Below, piece by piece: positions 41,290 through 53,679 of a stretch of 64,000 nt of DNA. Every line of letters begins with the position of its first letter. Positions within the stretch are counted from its first letter, which is position 1. The position numbers and the translations under genes were made by a program. The notes under the pieces were generated by a model, which did no database searches, was not told the DNA's origin, and saw nothing but the letters and a program-made list of their open reading frames with translations. The stretch is from the NCBI GenBank assembly GCA_036426205.1, contig CM071568.1, positions 218,967,216 through 219,031,215 of the forward strand, given 5' to 3'. This DNA comes from Ascaphus truei (Eukaryota > Chordata > Amphibia > Anura > Ascaphidae).

Positions 41290-42625
41290 TGGCTAAGGGT
41301 TGCTCATGTAATGTGAGCATGAGATAAAAAGTAGCACTGTGTGCTCATTTGCATGTCATTTCCCAGAATCCCTTGCTGCAGTGGAAGTGCTGTTTGCTGG
41401 GTGATAATGGGGAAAGACAGGGTTGCAGACCTGTCTAAGACATGCAAATGAATATACAGGAATATTTACAGTTGCTATATATATATATATATATACATAA
41501 GCAAAACACCACACACACTTATATATATATATATATATATATAATATATCTATTATTATATATCTATTCACATGCAAAATATTAGCGCCAACCTATCACT
41601 ATATATAATCTCTATAAAAATAAAGGTATTGTAAAATAAAAGTAAAAATATACAGTAAAATAAAAAATTAAAAACCTATGCTAAGCACAGTGGATAGAAT
41701 AAAATTAATGTATTAAACTAATAAAATGCATAAAAAATACATTTAAAAAAAAGGAAAATGTCCAGAAAAATATTATATAAAAAATATATACAAATCCCAA
41801 GATATTCCAATTGCTATCCAAAAGAGTCACTGCAGCCCGAATGAAGGGAACACCACTTCCTTTGAGGATATCTACAAAACAACAGAAAAACAGGGCGCAC
41901 TCATAGCGTAAATTGTATACAATAATTTATGGAATAAGGATAAAAATACACACTCACAAACAGAGCTGAATAAAATGCATTTTTGAGTACAACTCACCCG
42001 TTCAGATGCAGGAACCCAAAGAGGAGGACTTCGGTGTGATGTCCGCGGTGTTCTTGCCACAATAGCCCCTCTATGTCCCAGCAGGGACCGAAGGCCACGA
42101 GGGACCCGCCTTCCCCTTGCTCCGGCGCTACACAGAGCATACACTGAATTCAAATCTCGCGTGCGCTCGATGCATCACGAGGTTTCAGCCGGAGAAGTTC
42201 ACAATGTAACAGGAACTTGAATGTCTGAATGGCTGGTAGCAAAATGCTAGCAACGCAGCAAAAGTGTAATATATGCAAATGAGTGTCAGTATAAAATATA
42301 CAACTGACAAGTAGGCTCCACACAGAATCTCTACGCGTTTCGTCTCGAACGAGACTTCATACACCACACACATATGTATGTATATTATAATAATAATTAT
42401 ATAATATTTTTTTATATATAAAGTTATGGTGGGTGAAAAGGCAACAAAAAACCTCCACATATAGCATATAGCAAATGAAAGATCACTTGTGAGCACATTA
42501 CCATGTCTTAGACAGACTCTGCAACCCGGACTTTCATCACCATTATCACTAGCATACAGTGCTTCTACTGGCATCAGGATTCTGGGCAATCGACTTGACA
42601 AATGAGCATTACCGTGTCACCTTTG
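41290..42625. repeat. Inverted-repeat unit with microsatellite and hammerhead remnant
   Basis: 41350-41455 (TTTCCCAGAATCCCTTGCTG, GCAGACCTGTCTAAGACATG) returns in inverse sense at 42500-42610 (CATGTCTTAGACAGACTCTG, CAGGATTCTGGGCAATC). Between them are (TA)n at 41475-41560, AT-rich DNA, a CpG-rich block at 42000-42180 and a minus-strand hammerhead-like remnant at 42333-42362. Confidence 0.55.
42333..42362 (-). ncRNA. Degenerate hammerhead-like motif
   Basis: Minus strand: stem II GTCTC/GAGAC with loop GTTC, GAAA and ACGCGT are intact, but the CUGANGA core reads TGTATGA. Probably inactive. Confidence 0.4.
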
Positions 42626-43019
42626 CCTGAATCCATTTTTACATGGAACCCTTGCCTATACAGTATATCAATTGGATAGAAAATCGCACTTTCTCTTTCA
42701 CAATCCAGGTGGGAGCATGTAAGGAGAAAAAACAACAATGCAAAATATCTAAGTGCAGGATGATTTCTTTTGTGAATAAATTCACTCAACTTGGCTCTTC
42801 TGTGTGTCCTACATCACGAAGATAAAGTAGTATTCAGGGCGAACATCAGTGAAACTAAGGTGTTACTTCTGTATTCAGAGAAAGGCTTGTATTCCTCCTC
42901 ACACTCCTCACTCAGCAGGGAAAGGAGATGCCAGAAGAGAACCAAGGAAAATGAGCACAGTAATCAATATGGTAAAATCAATGTTGATAAAAAAATTATA
43001 AAAAAGCGCACATTACAAT

Positions 43020-43395
43020 AAAGCACTTTAATAAACAACGCAAATAATAACTGATAATGAAAGCCGGAGAGATCACCCAACACTGTGGACTCACACACAC
43101 ACAGCTAGTCGTTAAGACGTCCGCTGTATTCGCTTGAGGCTTCCTCGTCGAAGATTCACTCATTCTTCCCAAAAAACCGCTCGTCTCCAGATCCGATGCG
43201 GTTTCCCGGAGATGGCGCGTCACTACTCATCCGGCTTGGCTTACGTGGTGCACAGACCATCAACCGTGCGTCTCCTCCCCGCCTCTCAATGGGTTGTATG
43301 CGCAGACCACTCAACGTATTTTGCCAATCACTAAGCGGCTTCCTCAGGATTTGATCCTCACTCTCTATCCTACTTATTCTTACTTATATAGCAAG
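43020..43395 (-). repeat. Terminal unit with decayed hammerhead core
   Basis: Minus strand: CTGAGGA (43341-43347), stem II GCC/GGC around a long loop, then AAAATACGTTGAGTGG, where GAAACGCGTT is expected. Behind it a CpG-rich stretch and a T-rich tail (TTTATTAAAGTGCTTTATTG near 43020). Same build as the other units. Confidence 0.45.
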
Positions 43396-44200
43396 ATTTA
43401 AATTGGTGCGCTCTTCTCTGCACTCTCTCTAGTTCCATATGTCTTTTCTAAGGAGTGGTGCCCACATTGTGTACTCCATATTCAATTGCGTGTGGTCTTA
43501 CTAAGCTTTGTAAGGGGCATAATTATGTTTACTTCCCTTACCATCCATTACCCGTTTAAAATGGTATAATAAATCTTGTTTGTCCTTGCAGACTACTGCT
43601 GACTTTGGGCACTATGTTAAGCCTGCTTCTACAAGCACTCCTAAATCCTTCTCATCAAGGAGTCCCCCAATTTATCCCCATTTAATATTTGTAAGTCGAC
43701 TGTTTATTCTTGCGTCCCAATGCATAACCTTACATTATCGTGTATTAAACCTATTTGCCTCTTACCTGCCCTGCCCAGTTTCCAGTCCCTCCAAGTCCTT
43801 CTGAGAGAAATTACATTCTCTCTGATTCTATTACCTTAAAAATGTATATCATCAGCAAAGATGGAGTCGTTGCTATCAATGCCAACCTCAAGTCATTAAT
43901 AAACAAGTTAAAAATGGGGGTCCAGGACCGATCCCTGAGGTACTCCATCACAACTTTAGCCAAACCTGAAAAAGTTCCATTTATGACACCCGCTGTGTCT
44001 ATCTTTCAACCAGTTTTCAATCCAGGTGCACATTATATTTTTATTGGTCCAATTTGCTTTATTTTGTACACCAACCTCTGTGTGGAACTGTATCAAAACC
44101 TTTGCAAAATCTAAGTAGCCCATCAACTGAGTCATTACCTACTGGTCAAATTCCTACTTACTCCTAAAAGAACAAATAAGATTAGTATGGCATGATCGTA
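43396..44200 (-). mobile_element. CR1-like LINE, 3' half
   Basis: Minus-strand reading with frame breaks gives a CR1-type RT end: a YLDFAK piece, VPQGSVLDP, an FADDI box near 43840-43860, later EKDLGVLV near 43590 and YKAL...HLEY-like and LRKDI at 43440-43500. It continues upstream at 46520 beyond the Helitron. Confidence 0.7.
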
Positions 44201-44499
44201 TCTATATAATTAAAGTGAAAATCTTGGTTGTGAGATGTGTCTGTAGACAATTTGATTGGTCCGTCGGTCTGCCCCGCCCTCACACCCAGCTCTCATTGGC
44301 CAGTGTGTCTCGCCGCCCCCCCCCCCCCTCCCTGTTCTCCCCCCACGGCTCTCATGTGCTGTGTGCGTCTCTAACCCAGGGGTCCCGAACCCGCCCGCCA
44401 CATGTGCTGCTGCTGTGCCTGAGGTGACTAAAGCTCCTGGTGCTGCCGGCTGTTGCTGCTGCTGGGGGGAGGCTTCTCAACGAGGCCATGTGAGTATTT

Positions 44500-46030
44500 G
44501 CCCCCCCCCCCCCCAGCTCCGTTTTGACACCCAGCTCCGTTTTGACTCCCCCAGCTCCGTTTTTGCCCCTCCCCCCGCTCCGTTTTTTGCCCCTCCCCCC
44601 AGCTCCATTTTTTACACCCCCCAGCTCCTTTTTTACCCCAGCTCCATTTTTGCCTCCCACCCCAGCTTTGTTTTGCCCTCCCCACCCCAGCTCTGTTTTG
44701 CCCCCCCAGCTCCGTTTTTGCCTCCCCCCCCCCCGACCACACAGTGACACACACACACACACAGTGACACCAACTCTGACACACACACACACCACACACA
44801 CTGACACACACAGTGACAGACACACACAGTGACAGACACAGAGACACCACGCAGAGACACCCCGACACAAACAGTGACACCACACAGTGACAGACACCCT
44901 GACACCCCCCCCTTCCCCCGCAAGCCCCCTGTCCTTCCCTCCCCCCCTGCCTTCTCTCACCTCCCCCCACTTCTCCCCCCAACCCACCGCCCCTGGCCTT
45001 TCCCTCCCCCTTTATACGTGACCAGCCCCCACCCCTGTGTACCTTCAGCGACCCCCCTTCGTCCCCTGTGCCTTCCCCCCGGCCCTGCCTTTTCCAGCCC
45101 CAACTCTGCCTTTCCCCCCCGCCTCCCCCCTCCTGCCTTCCTCCCCGCCCACCTCCCCCCTCACTAGCTCCCCCCACCCCCCCTGCCTCCCCACCCCTTC
45201 CCCCCCCTGGCCTTCCCCCCCTGGCCTTTCTCCCAACACACCCCCGCCCCTGAATTTTCCCCCCCTTTTACCCCTCGCAACTCGCCTGGGCCTTTCCCCC
45301 CTCGCCCCTGCCTTCCCCCCCGCCCATTAGGGGCCTTCCCTGCCCCCTCCTTTCCTTCCCCCACTCGCCGCCCCCCTCCTGTGCCTTCCCCCCCGCCCTT
45401 GCCCTGCCTTCCCCCGCCCCTGCCTTTCCCCCCCCCTTCCCCCCTCCACTGCCTTCCCGCACCCCCTCCCTGCCTGCGCTTCCCCCCCTCGCCCCTGCCT
45501 TACCCCAACCACCTGCCTTTTCCCCCGCCTCCCGTTCCCCCCCGCTCTCCCTCCCCCAAANNNNNNNNNNNNNNNNNNNNNNNNNNNNNNNNNNNNNNNN
45601 NNNNNNNNNNNNNNNNNNNNNNNNNNNNNNNNNNNNNNNNNNNNNNNNNNNNNNNNCCCTTCCGCTGCCTTCCCTCCCATTGCCTTCCACCTGCCTCCCC
45701 CCCTGACTTCCCCCTGCCCCTCCCCCCCCCCCCCCCGCTTCCCCCCCCCCCAACCCCCGCCTTCCCCCCCAACCCCCGCCTTCCCCCCAACCCCCGCCTT
45801 CCCCATCCAACCCCCGCCTGCCCCCCCAACCCCTGCCTTCCTCCCCATCCCCTGCCTTCCCCCCCATCTCCTGCCTTCCCCCCCCATCCCCTGCCTTCCC
45901 CCCCAACCCCAGCCTTCCCCCCCAACCCCAGCCTTCCCCGCCCCTGCCTTTCACCCGCCGCCCGCCCTCCCACCTCTGCCTTTCACCCGCCACCCACCCT
46001 CCTGCCTTTGTCTTTCACCCACTCGTCGCC
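44500..46030. repeat. C-rich minisatellites and a CA repeat in the Helitron
   Basis: CCCCAGCTCCGTTTTTGC units (44510-44730), a CA/GACA microsatellite (44745-44910), then CCCCTGCCTTCCCC units to about 46000. The very long proline- and glycine-rich frames of both strands are artefacts. Confidence 0.9.
45561..45656. other. Assembly gap (96 N)
   Basis: A run of N in the middle of the C-rich repeat. The real length of the array is unknown. Confidence 0.99.
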
Positions 46031-46519
46031 CGCACTCCCTCGGCCCTCCCGCCTTTCACCCACCCGCCGCCCGCAATCCTGCCGCCCACACTTATGCCTT
46101 CTCCTGCCTCTGTCTTTCACCCACTCGCCGCCTTACATCCCTGCGCCCCACAGCCGCCACCCGCACTCAACAGACACCTGCCGCCTCACACCCGCTCACA
46201 CCCTAGCGGTAGCCCAACCCAAAGCCATCACTCACTACCCACCCGCCACCCGTACTGAACACCCACCCGACGCCTCAGACCCGCTCACACCCTAGCAGAC
46301 ACACACTTCACATTTTTACATCACTTATGTCACCAAAATATACATTGTACTGTGGTGTGTTTACAATAAACCATTTTTAAACAACATCGTATTAGATTTT
46401 CTTCCATGTTTCTTTTCAACAACCTTTCCACCAAATAGTCAACCTATTGTTCCCCTATTTATAAATAATACTACCTATTACGGATTTACATCCCGGGCAA
46501 CGCCGGGTATATCAGCTAG

Positions 46520-46760
46520 TCCATCATAAATCCATGCTGACTATTACTAATAATTTTGTTTTCCATTAGGTATTCCTGAATACAGGTCTGTAATTCCCCG
46601 GTTGTGATCTAGCTCCCTTTTTAAATATAGACACTACATCTGCTGTACGCCAATCTTGTGGTACTGAGCCTGTGGAAATTGAGTCCTTGAATATTAAATG
46701 TAATGGTTTGGCTATTACTGAACTTAACTCCCTGGATGTATGCCATCAGGGCCTTTTTTA
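46520..46760 (-). mobile_element. CR1-like LINE, 5' part of the same copy
   Basis: Minus strand: GPDGIHPGELSSVIAKPL near 46745, then SVPQDWRTADVVSIFKKGAR and QPGNYRPV, the RT entry region of CR1. It is the upstream half of the LINE cut by the Helitron. Confidence 0.75.
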
Positions 46761-46965
46761 CATAGAGTGGAGGATGAGATTCTGGAAAACTCTCCTAACA
46801 GCCAACTCCTGCGGTGGCCATCCACAAAGAAATCACTGAATGGGAGTTCAAATGTCCTTGTTCATCAGTCACTGTTACCTCTGCTGTGTCAACCAGTTCC
46901 CCACTTGATAGGTACCTATCAAGTGGGTTAGGAGAGTTTTCCAGGATCTCATCCTCCACTCTATG
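46761..46965. repeat. Hairpin repeat with 39-bp arms
   Basis: CATAGAGTGGAGGATGAGAT at the left and its complement at the right, arms of about 39 bp with one mismatch. A second, inner palindrome CACTTGATAGGTACCTATCA stands near 46900. It truncates the CR1 piece. Confidence 0.7.
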
Positions 46966-47690
46966 ACCCAGGGGGTCCCTCTGCTTATGACACTTATTCC
47001 ACTTGTAAGTGCTTATTGTTTTAATTATATTTTGTGCTCATAAAGTTACTTCATTTTCCTTTCTGTCCTCTGCCTTGTCCTTTTTAGGAGTATCCTGCCC
47101 CTTCAGTGGATGATCTACTACATCATATGAGTTGTTCACTCGGGAATAACAAAAACGCCTGTATTTCTCACAGAATATGTGAGTAGTACTGTACTACTTT
47201 ATATTTTCATTTAATTTTGTGGTAGCTCCGAAGTACTACACTATATATATTTTTCCTGTCTGTTGTATTTCTTCTATTTTTGCATATACAGTGCAAAAGC
47301 TGAGCTGAGTCTTCTGCGGCCGCCACCGCAATGTGCGGGCAGACTCCGGGCAGACGCGGCTGGTGACACGCGGCTGGCGCCGGTGACACGTTCCGCCGGC
47401 ATCCCTGGGTAAGGGGACAGGGGAATGGAGGGGAGATGCGGGAAGAGGCGGAGCAGAGGCAGCCAGGGGGTCGCGAGGGGAGGGGAAGATGCGCAAAGCT
47501 GCCGAAGCAGAGGCGGAGCAGCCAAGCAGCCAGGGGGTCGCGAGGGGAGGGGAAGATGCGGCTGAGCGCGGCCAAGTTCGGCGCCAGCCAAAAAAAGCCC
47601 TGGAAAATTACGGGCATTTGTAAGATTGAAGCTGGCCGCAGCAGTACACCTGGACGAGAGTGCACCACGGACTCTGTACTATTACTTCAA
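46966..47690. repeat. T-rich terminal unit and GC-rich block
   Basis: 46980-47180 is related to 1500-1740. 47300-47690 is GC-rich and holds a doubled word (AGCCAGGGGGTCGCGAGGGG at about 47460 and 47528). No gene. Confidence 0.4.
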
Positions 47691-50600
47691 TAGTGAATCG
47701 GGATCGAATTCACACCATGGCAGCACCCACCACAGGACAGTATCTTTATTAATTTGCTCTACTCTTTGCTCATACCTATAAAAAGAACCCCACATATGCA
47801 AATTATCAAAAATTACTTAAAATAAGGGGTGATCTGAACATTCTGCAAATTGACAAAGCAGAAAAAGCTTTAAAATGGGCTAAACAATTGTTCTACCAAA
47901 GAGGTAATAAAGCGGACAGACTATTAGCTCAGAAACTGAGAAAGATCCAAATTTCCTCAAATATTAAATCAATTAAAATGAGAAATGGAGAAACGTCATT
48001 TGACCCAAAAGTAATAGAGGAGGAATTTATAGCATACTACTCATCTTTATATAATTTACAAAATAAACATAAACAAAACCCAGATATATTTAAACAACAA
48101 TTAGAAACTTATTTAGACTCGTCAATTACCAACTCTGAAAGATGAGGATAGTGTTTTATTAAATGCAGAGATTTCACAAGAAGAGATACTAACAGTAATT
48201 AAGGAACTCAGAAATACAAAAACTCCTGGCCCAGACGGACTCTCAAATAATTATTATAAAACATTCAAAGCACTTTTAGTAACCTTTTCGGGAAAACTTT
48301 TTAACTCTTTTAAAGAAATTCCTCCCTCAATGTTGAGAGCACAAATTTCTGTGATTCCAAAACCAGGTAGGGATCATAATTGCTGTAGTAATTATAGATC
48401 TATCTCACTGATCAATACCGATATAAAAATTGATAGTAAAATTATTGCAATAAAATTAAATAAACTGTTACCTAGAATAATCAACCCAGATCAGGTGGGA
48501 TTTATTTTAGGGAGACAAGCAGCCGATAATATAAAGAGAGTAATAAATCTCACTCGTTTAGCAAATATATCAAAAATACTTATGTTACTAATCTCACTGG
48601 ATGCTGAGAAAGCATTTGACCTAGTGGACTGGTTGTATATGTTTACAACTCTAGAGAAATTTGGAATCAGGGGAAATATACTAAATGGTAATAAAGCGCT
48701 CTATAAACAACCAGGGGCTACATTAAAGATGGCCGGGATAAGCTCCCGTGTAATTAGTATAAATAATGGGACCAGACAAGGTTGTCCATTGTCTCCCTTA
48801 TTATTTGCACTGAGTCTAGAACTGTTAGCAAATAAAATTTGGATTAATAAAAATATCAAAGAACTGACAAAACAATCTAAAGAATATAAAATAGCTCTTT
48901 ACATAGATTATATTTTACTAACACTTACCAAACCACTGACATCACTTCCTAATCTATTTGAGGAGATTTCAACATTCTCAATTTTTTCTCAAATTATAAA
49001 ATAAACAACACGAAATCAGAGGCACTAATTACTACACTAAAATTACTAAAACTAAATTTCAATTTTAAAAGGGGAAGCAAATACTATCAAATATTTGGGG
49101 TTGTATTTGACTGCTAGATATTCAGAACGTTATAAGGCCAATTACCCAAAACTGTTTCAGACAATAAATAGAAATCTGAAGGAATGGAACAGGTACTGTA
49201 AATCATGGATTGGCAAAATAATATCAGTAAAGATGAATTCTCTTCCTAAATTACTCTGTTTCATAGCCTCCCAGTCTCCATTCCAACCACAATTTTAAAT
49301 GATATGCAAAGTAAAATTTACACTTTTATCTGGGGAAAGAAAAAAAACGAGAATAACAAGAACAGTGCTTAATTTGTTAAGGTCAGAAGGTGGACTAGCT
49401 TTGCCGGTATTAAATAAATATTTTATCGCAGCAAAATTAAGCCACTTACCAGCCTGGCATAGACCCACCCAGGAGGTTAAATGGGTGGAAACTGAGGTAA
49501 ATTAGATACCGACGCAGAATATAGATATATTACTGTGGATCCCTAAAAAGAATAGACCTCAAGAGGTATACAGTTACCCGGTTATTACATTTACATTATA
49601 TATTTGGGAGAAAATAAAGGGATTAAAGGGACATCCCTCACTTATGAACCCTCTATGGAGGAATGAGGAATTTCCCTCAGGATGTATACCGGGTAGGAAT
49701 AATATTTGAATCTTAAGAGAAATACTTAGGATTAAAGATGTTATGTTTCAGGGGAAAATATATACATTTGAAGAAATACAATATTCCACTCTCAAGAGTA
49801 TTTCAGATACACACAAGTTAGGCATTTTATCATATCAAAATCTTTCCCGCAAGGGGATACACAATTAACCAAATTTGTAGAAAGGTGCACAGTACAAACA
49901 CACCAGAGAGGGTTGATATCAAATATATTTTCTAGACTGTGCTCTCGTGACAAAAGTGAAAAAACACCCGTATATGACTCAATGGGAAAAATATATAGGA
50001 GCAGAGATTTCTAAAGAAGATTGGGCAGAGATCTGGGAGGCAGCAGCGAGCTCATCTCTCTGCACCATTATCAAAGAAAAAAGGTATAACATTATGATGA
50101 GATGGTATTTAACACCAGATAGGATTGGACATATTTATAAGGGAGCGAGTGCGCTGTGCTGGAGAAATTGTGGCTGTAATAATTTCATATATTCTGGACC
50201 TGCCCAAAGGTTGTTCCCTTTTGGAGGAAAATTATAAGAAAGATCACCAGGGTGTTTGAGGTTCTATGCCAATGGACCCCGTAATATTGATCCTAGGAAA
50301 ACCAGTGCCCAATGTGTCATATGTCTCAAACAAATTTAACGCACATCTGTTTACAGCAGCCAGATGCACAGAGCACTCCAATGGAAGCAAATTAATATAC
50401 CATCATATCAAGTTGTTCAAGAGAATGTGCGACATGTTTTAGAAATGGAAAAATTGACGACATGTATTAATAATACTATGGATACATTTCAAACAAACTG
50501 GAATTCCTGGTTAAGTGCTTTTCCAGAAGACATAGCGTCATTACAAGATTTACAACTTTAAACTATTTCGAAAATACTAAAAATAATAATTTTAAATTTA

Positions 50601-50740
50601 TGCGAGTAATGGATAAGTTATCCGAAAGTTATAAAATAAACTATATCAAAAACCAACAATCAATGATTCAAGAAAAATTAAAGGACTATTACCAAAGGGA
50701 TCTCCTGCCCATTGTCTTCAGAACCCATGGAAATATATTA
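47691..50740 (+). mobile_element. L1/Tx1-type LINE, 5'-truncated ORF2
   Basis: The plus strand carries the post-endonuclease and RT parts of an L1-like ORF2: AEKALKWAKQLFYQRGNKAD (about 47855), KIQISSNIKSIKMRNGETSF, a gap, then 48330-49004 with VIPKPGRDHNCCSNYRSISL, INPDQVGFILGRQAADN, SLDAEKAFDLVDW and NGTRQGCPLSPLLFAL. The catalytic box is YIDY instead of Y-x-D-D. Thumb and C-terminal pieces continue in three frames to about 50570. No endonuclease domain. It ends within 20-180 bp of NEK10 exon h. Many stops: inactive. Confidence 0.85.
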
Positions 50741-50755
50741 TGACATAAAGCTCAC

Positions 50756-50884
50756 CTTATACACACTTCCAAAAGCTCCACTCCCAAGATGATCTAAAAT
50801 GGCATAGTTTCCAATAAATTTAGTTGGTGTTTTATTCTGATTGATGCTTTCAATATTATCAGCAACTTGCTTCAGTTCATCTTC
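50756..50884 (-). CDS. NEK10: NEK10 exon h: glycine loop
   Basis: 129 bp, 43 codons. Encodes EDELKQVADNIESINQNKTP, then YAILDHLGSGAFGSVYK. GSGAFGSV is the glycine-rich ATP loop that opens the kinase domain. The donor GTGAGC and acceptor ATTTCCAG are clear. Only 93 bp separate it from exon g. Confidence 0.95.
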
Positions 50885-50977
50885 CTGGAAATCACATAAA
50901 ATAAAAAAAGAACTTACTTTTGCACTTGTGACAATAGCATGTCAATGTGTATATAGCATGTCAAGCAAAACACTTAC

Positions 50978-51080
50978 TGGTAGCGAATTTAATTTAGATA
51001 CGAGATCTTCATAAGAGTTGATATCTCGAACGTAATGTCCAATATCAATAAATATCTCAAACAGATCTGGTGGAAAAAAC
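50978..51080 (-). CDS. NEK10: NEK10 exon g
   Basis: 103 bp. Encodes FFPPDLFEIFIDIGHYVRDI and on to LVSKLNSLP, between the armadillo region and the kinase. The first base completes Arg from exon f. The acceptor is TTTTTAG, the donor GTAAGTG. Confidence 0.94.
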
Positions 51081-51179
51081 CTAAAAAGGGTAATTTAAAA
51101 TGATGAAGATAGTACATCCCTAATACACAATACATACTTCTATAATATTTGATTTTGTATAGTGAGGGAATGGTTACAA

Positions 51180-51208
51180 TATATATATATATTGCTACAT
51201 ATATATAT

Positions 51209-51244
<36 letters not shown>

Positions 51245-51409
51245 CATATATACAGTGGTCGACAAATCACCAAAAAATCTACTCGCCGAACAAAAAAATC
51301 TACTCGCCACCTAGTACCACACGTGTGCTGCTTGGGCCAATAGGAGCTCGCCACGATGTTAAATCCACTCGCTCGGGGCGTGCAAATGTATAGGTTTGTC
51401 GAACACTGC

Positions 51410-51461
<52 letters not shown>

Positions 51462-51500
51462 AAAGACACACACACACACACAGATGTAGCAAGGGTTATT
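51180..51500. repeat. TA/CA microsatellites around a MITE
   Basis: (TA)n and (CA)n at 51180-51252 and 51409-51482. The right-hand run ends at a CAGATGTAGCA terminus (51481) like that of the MITE at 59271. Confidence 0.85.
51253..51408. mobile_element. hAT-type MITE in the microsatellite
   Basis: 156 bp, ends CAGTGGTCGACAAA and TTTGTCGAACACTG, one mismatch between the inverted ends. Flanked on both sides by CATATATA, 8 bp, which fits hAT, although in a TA repeat the duplication is weak evidence. Confidence 0.7.
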
Positions 51501-52277
51501 GCTCCTGCTGGAGCCTAGGGTGGGATATTCTTTGATATTCTGCATTATTACTGCAATTAAATCCTATGAAAAACTGTTTTCATCTGTGTTTTAATGAGAT
51601 ATCCTGAGTTATCAGTGGATATATACACACATCAGAAGAAATACAGATGTAGCCAATGTTATTGCAATTCGCAGTGCGCTCCCACGGCTAAAATGGAGCT
51701 ACAGACCCTCCTCCTTCTCATGCAGCTGATTCAAAACAATAGCCGCTTCTACCCCAGGCGAGTTGTGAATGTCCTGCTGCAGCGTACCACTTTGGCCACA
51801 CACGTAGGCACTCCAATAATCATAGTGATTACATTCATTCAACTTTTGGTTTCTGACGGAGCCTTTGTAAACGAGCTTCATTGGGTGAAAAACGTTGAAT
51901 AAATGCCATCATTACAACTACTGCAGTGCCTACTTCTTCTGATACTTGTATTTCATGCTTCCATTGCATATAGCAGTGCACCCCTTCTGCATATATCTTC
52001 TGCCCCAGGGAATCAAAAGTGCCCTGCGTTCTCCACAGATATACAAAATAAAATGAGAAAAATGGGGTTTGGGAAAAAATGGTTAAGGTGTGTAAATGAC
52101 TTTTCTATTTAGTGCTGCCAAACAGCACCAACTTTTTGGGGGCCGCCACGTGCCCTCCCGCTCTCCCGCGCTGTAACTCCCCATCCGGACCGGCACCCAG
52201 ACTCTCCTCTGGCCCTCCCTCCTGCACCCCGGCAGTGTGGCCGCATACGGTAGGGAGTGGGACCCGTGGGACCAGGG
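51501..52277. other. Intron with CAGATGTAGC termini and a GC block
   Basis: Another CAGATGTAGCC terminus lies at about 51642. 52140-52270 is GC-rich and without recognisable content. Confidence 0.4.
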
Positions 52278-52390
52278 AGATAAATAAATATTTAAGGATA
52301 AATAGATGTAAGTTGCAATAATTAACCTTGTTATTTTACAGGTTAATTATTGCAACTTACATCTATTTATCCTTAAATATTTATTTATCT
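52278..52390. repeat. Perfect 50-bp inverted repeat
   Basis: Arms 52278-52327 and 52341-52390 are fully complementary over 50 bases (AGATAAATAAATATTTAAGG at the left start), with a 13-base spacer. A near-perfect hairpin with no decay. Confidence 0.9.
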
Positions 52391-52499
52391 TATTAATTAC
52401 TCATTGTTATTATAATTCTGTATAGGCTCAGTATGTTATTACATTTGTGTCTGACACTGTAGATAATCTATGTTAGCCGTTTATTGTTTATTATGGGCA

Positions 52500-53360
52500 T
52501 TGGTTAAAGTTTTATATGTACAATTACATTGGTTGAGCATGTTCACGACATGATTGGCTGCAGCTCCCCTGTCATAGCCAGAAATCACCTGGCAAAATCA
52601 TTAGACAGCTATAAAGAGAGACAGGGAAGCTAGCAGCCAATCATCCTTTGAAGAAGTCACTCACGTGACGAAACGTGTCGGACGTCGTGACGCATGACGC
52701 ACTGACGTCATCGGCTGATCAGGAAATCGTGTGGAGGTACCTGTAGCAGCTGTGTGAGGGTTTGGAGTTGAATGCTGCCGATTTTACTGAGAGGAGAGAG
52801 GACAAGTGTGCAGCACTGACGGCTTGTGCTGCTATACAGGAGGCACAGAGAGAAGGCGCAGTTCCTAGCCATACCTGGACTGGATGATACCACAGCTTAG
52901 TGTGGAGTGCTGGTCGCTCTAGGCTCTTCCAACTTACAATGATGTGGAGAGAACCACCCCCCTCCCCTCAGTGGATAAGTATCGGCTCCTACACCCACTC
53001 ATTGTTCACCATTGCAATATATTTGGCTGCAGTTTCTCTCCCTGATTCCTGAGGCCAAACAAATTGTCTCCAATGAATGTTTTTTACACATTGAGTGAGT
53101 GCATGTCCTGGCGGCCTTCTGTTGTTTTTTAATAAATTAGATTTTATACAGTATTATGCTATGGAGCTGGCGTTTTCTTCTCTTTTTCTTGATTTCCATG
53201 ATCTGGCTAGATCTTTCCAGAAGCTGTCTACTCCATACTGTGACTGGAAAATTTACACCTGGACTTGATTCATTTTTTCTATCTTGGACTTACAGCTTGT
53301 TCTATATATTTTTTATTGGATACTGAACACTAAAGGTTAAACAATATTTTTCTTTTTTGT
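52500..53360 (+). repeat. Terminal unit with hammerhead-like motif 4
   Basis: At 52648-52684: TTGAAGA (core with C3 changed to T), stem II GTCAC/GTGAC, GAAA, ACGTGT, cleavage base C. ACGTGT still self-pairs with G-U wobbles. Stem I is weak. Behind it about 700 bp ending T-rich. Probably inactive. Confidence 0.5.
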
Positions 53361-53369
53361 TTTCATTGT

Positions 53370-53599
53370 GGTTATATATATATATCATTATTTTGATTTT
53401 TTGATTTTTGCATTCACCTTTCAAATACACATCACAATTGTCACATTCACTTCTATAGAACGCACTTTATTACACACCATGCTAGCGCTACTTTTGTTGT
53501 TGTTTTTTTTATATAATATATATATATATAATATATAAAATATTATGAAACAATACTATATATATATATTATATACATATATATTATATATATATAATA

Positions 53600-53645
<46 letters not shown>

Positions 53646-53660
53646 CACTTTATCTCGCTG
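53370..53660. repeat. (TA)n microsatellite
   Basis: Long imperfect TA runs, mostly 53516-53640, ending in TGTGTGTG. Confidence 0.95.
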
Positions 53661-53679
53661 TGCCACAGGCACCAAAATC

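Larger units (their letters stand above)
44201..46519 (+). mobile_element. Non-autonomous Helitron with complete ends
   Basis: Begins TCTATATAAT at 44201 and ends CTAG at 46519. The 3' hairpin is CCCGG (46492-46496), loop GCAACG, CCGGG (46503-46507), 12 bases before the end. The flanks are A (44200) and T (46520), the A^T target of Helitrons, with no duplication. The CR1 reading continues across the two flanks. The body is C-rich minisatellite with an assembly gap and no Rep/helicase, so it was moved by another element. Confidence 0.92.

Noticed and set aside
44256..46295. Frames of up to 304 codons, some running across the N gap
   Set aside because: Products of C-rich repeats in the Helitron; X residues come from the gap.
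46761..46965. The hairpin repeat as a precursor of a microRNA
   Set aside because: Arms are separated by more than 120 bases with another palindrome inside and sit in a LINE; a foldback insert is simpler.
51882..51905. GTGAAAAACGTTGAATAAATG looked like the 3' half of a hammerhead unit
   Set aside because: No CUGANGA core and no stem II in front of it.
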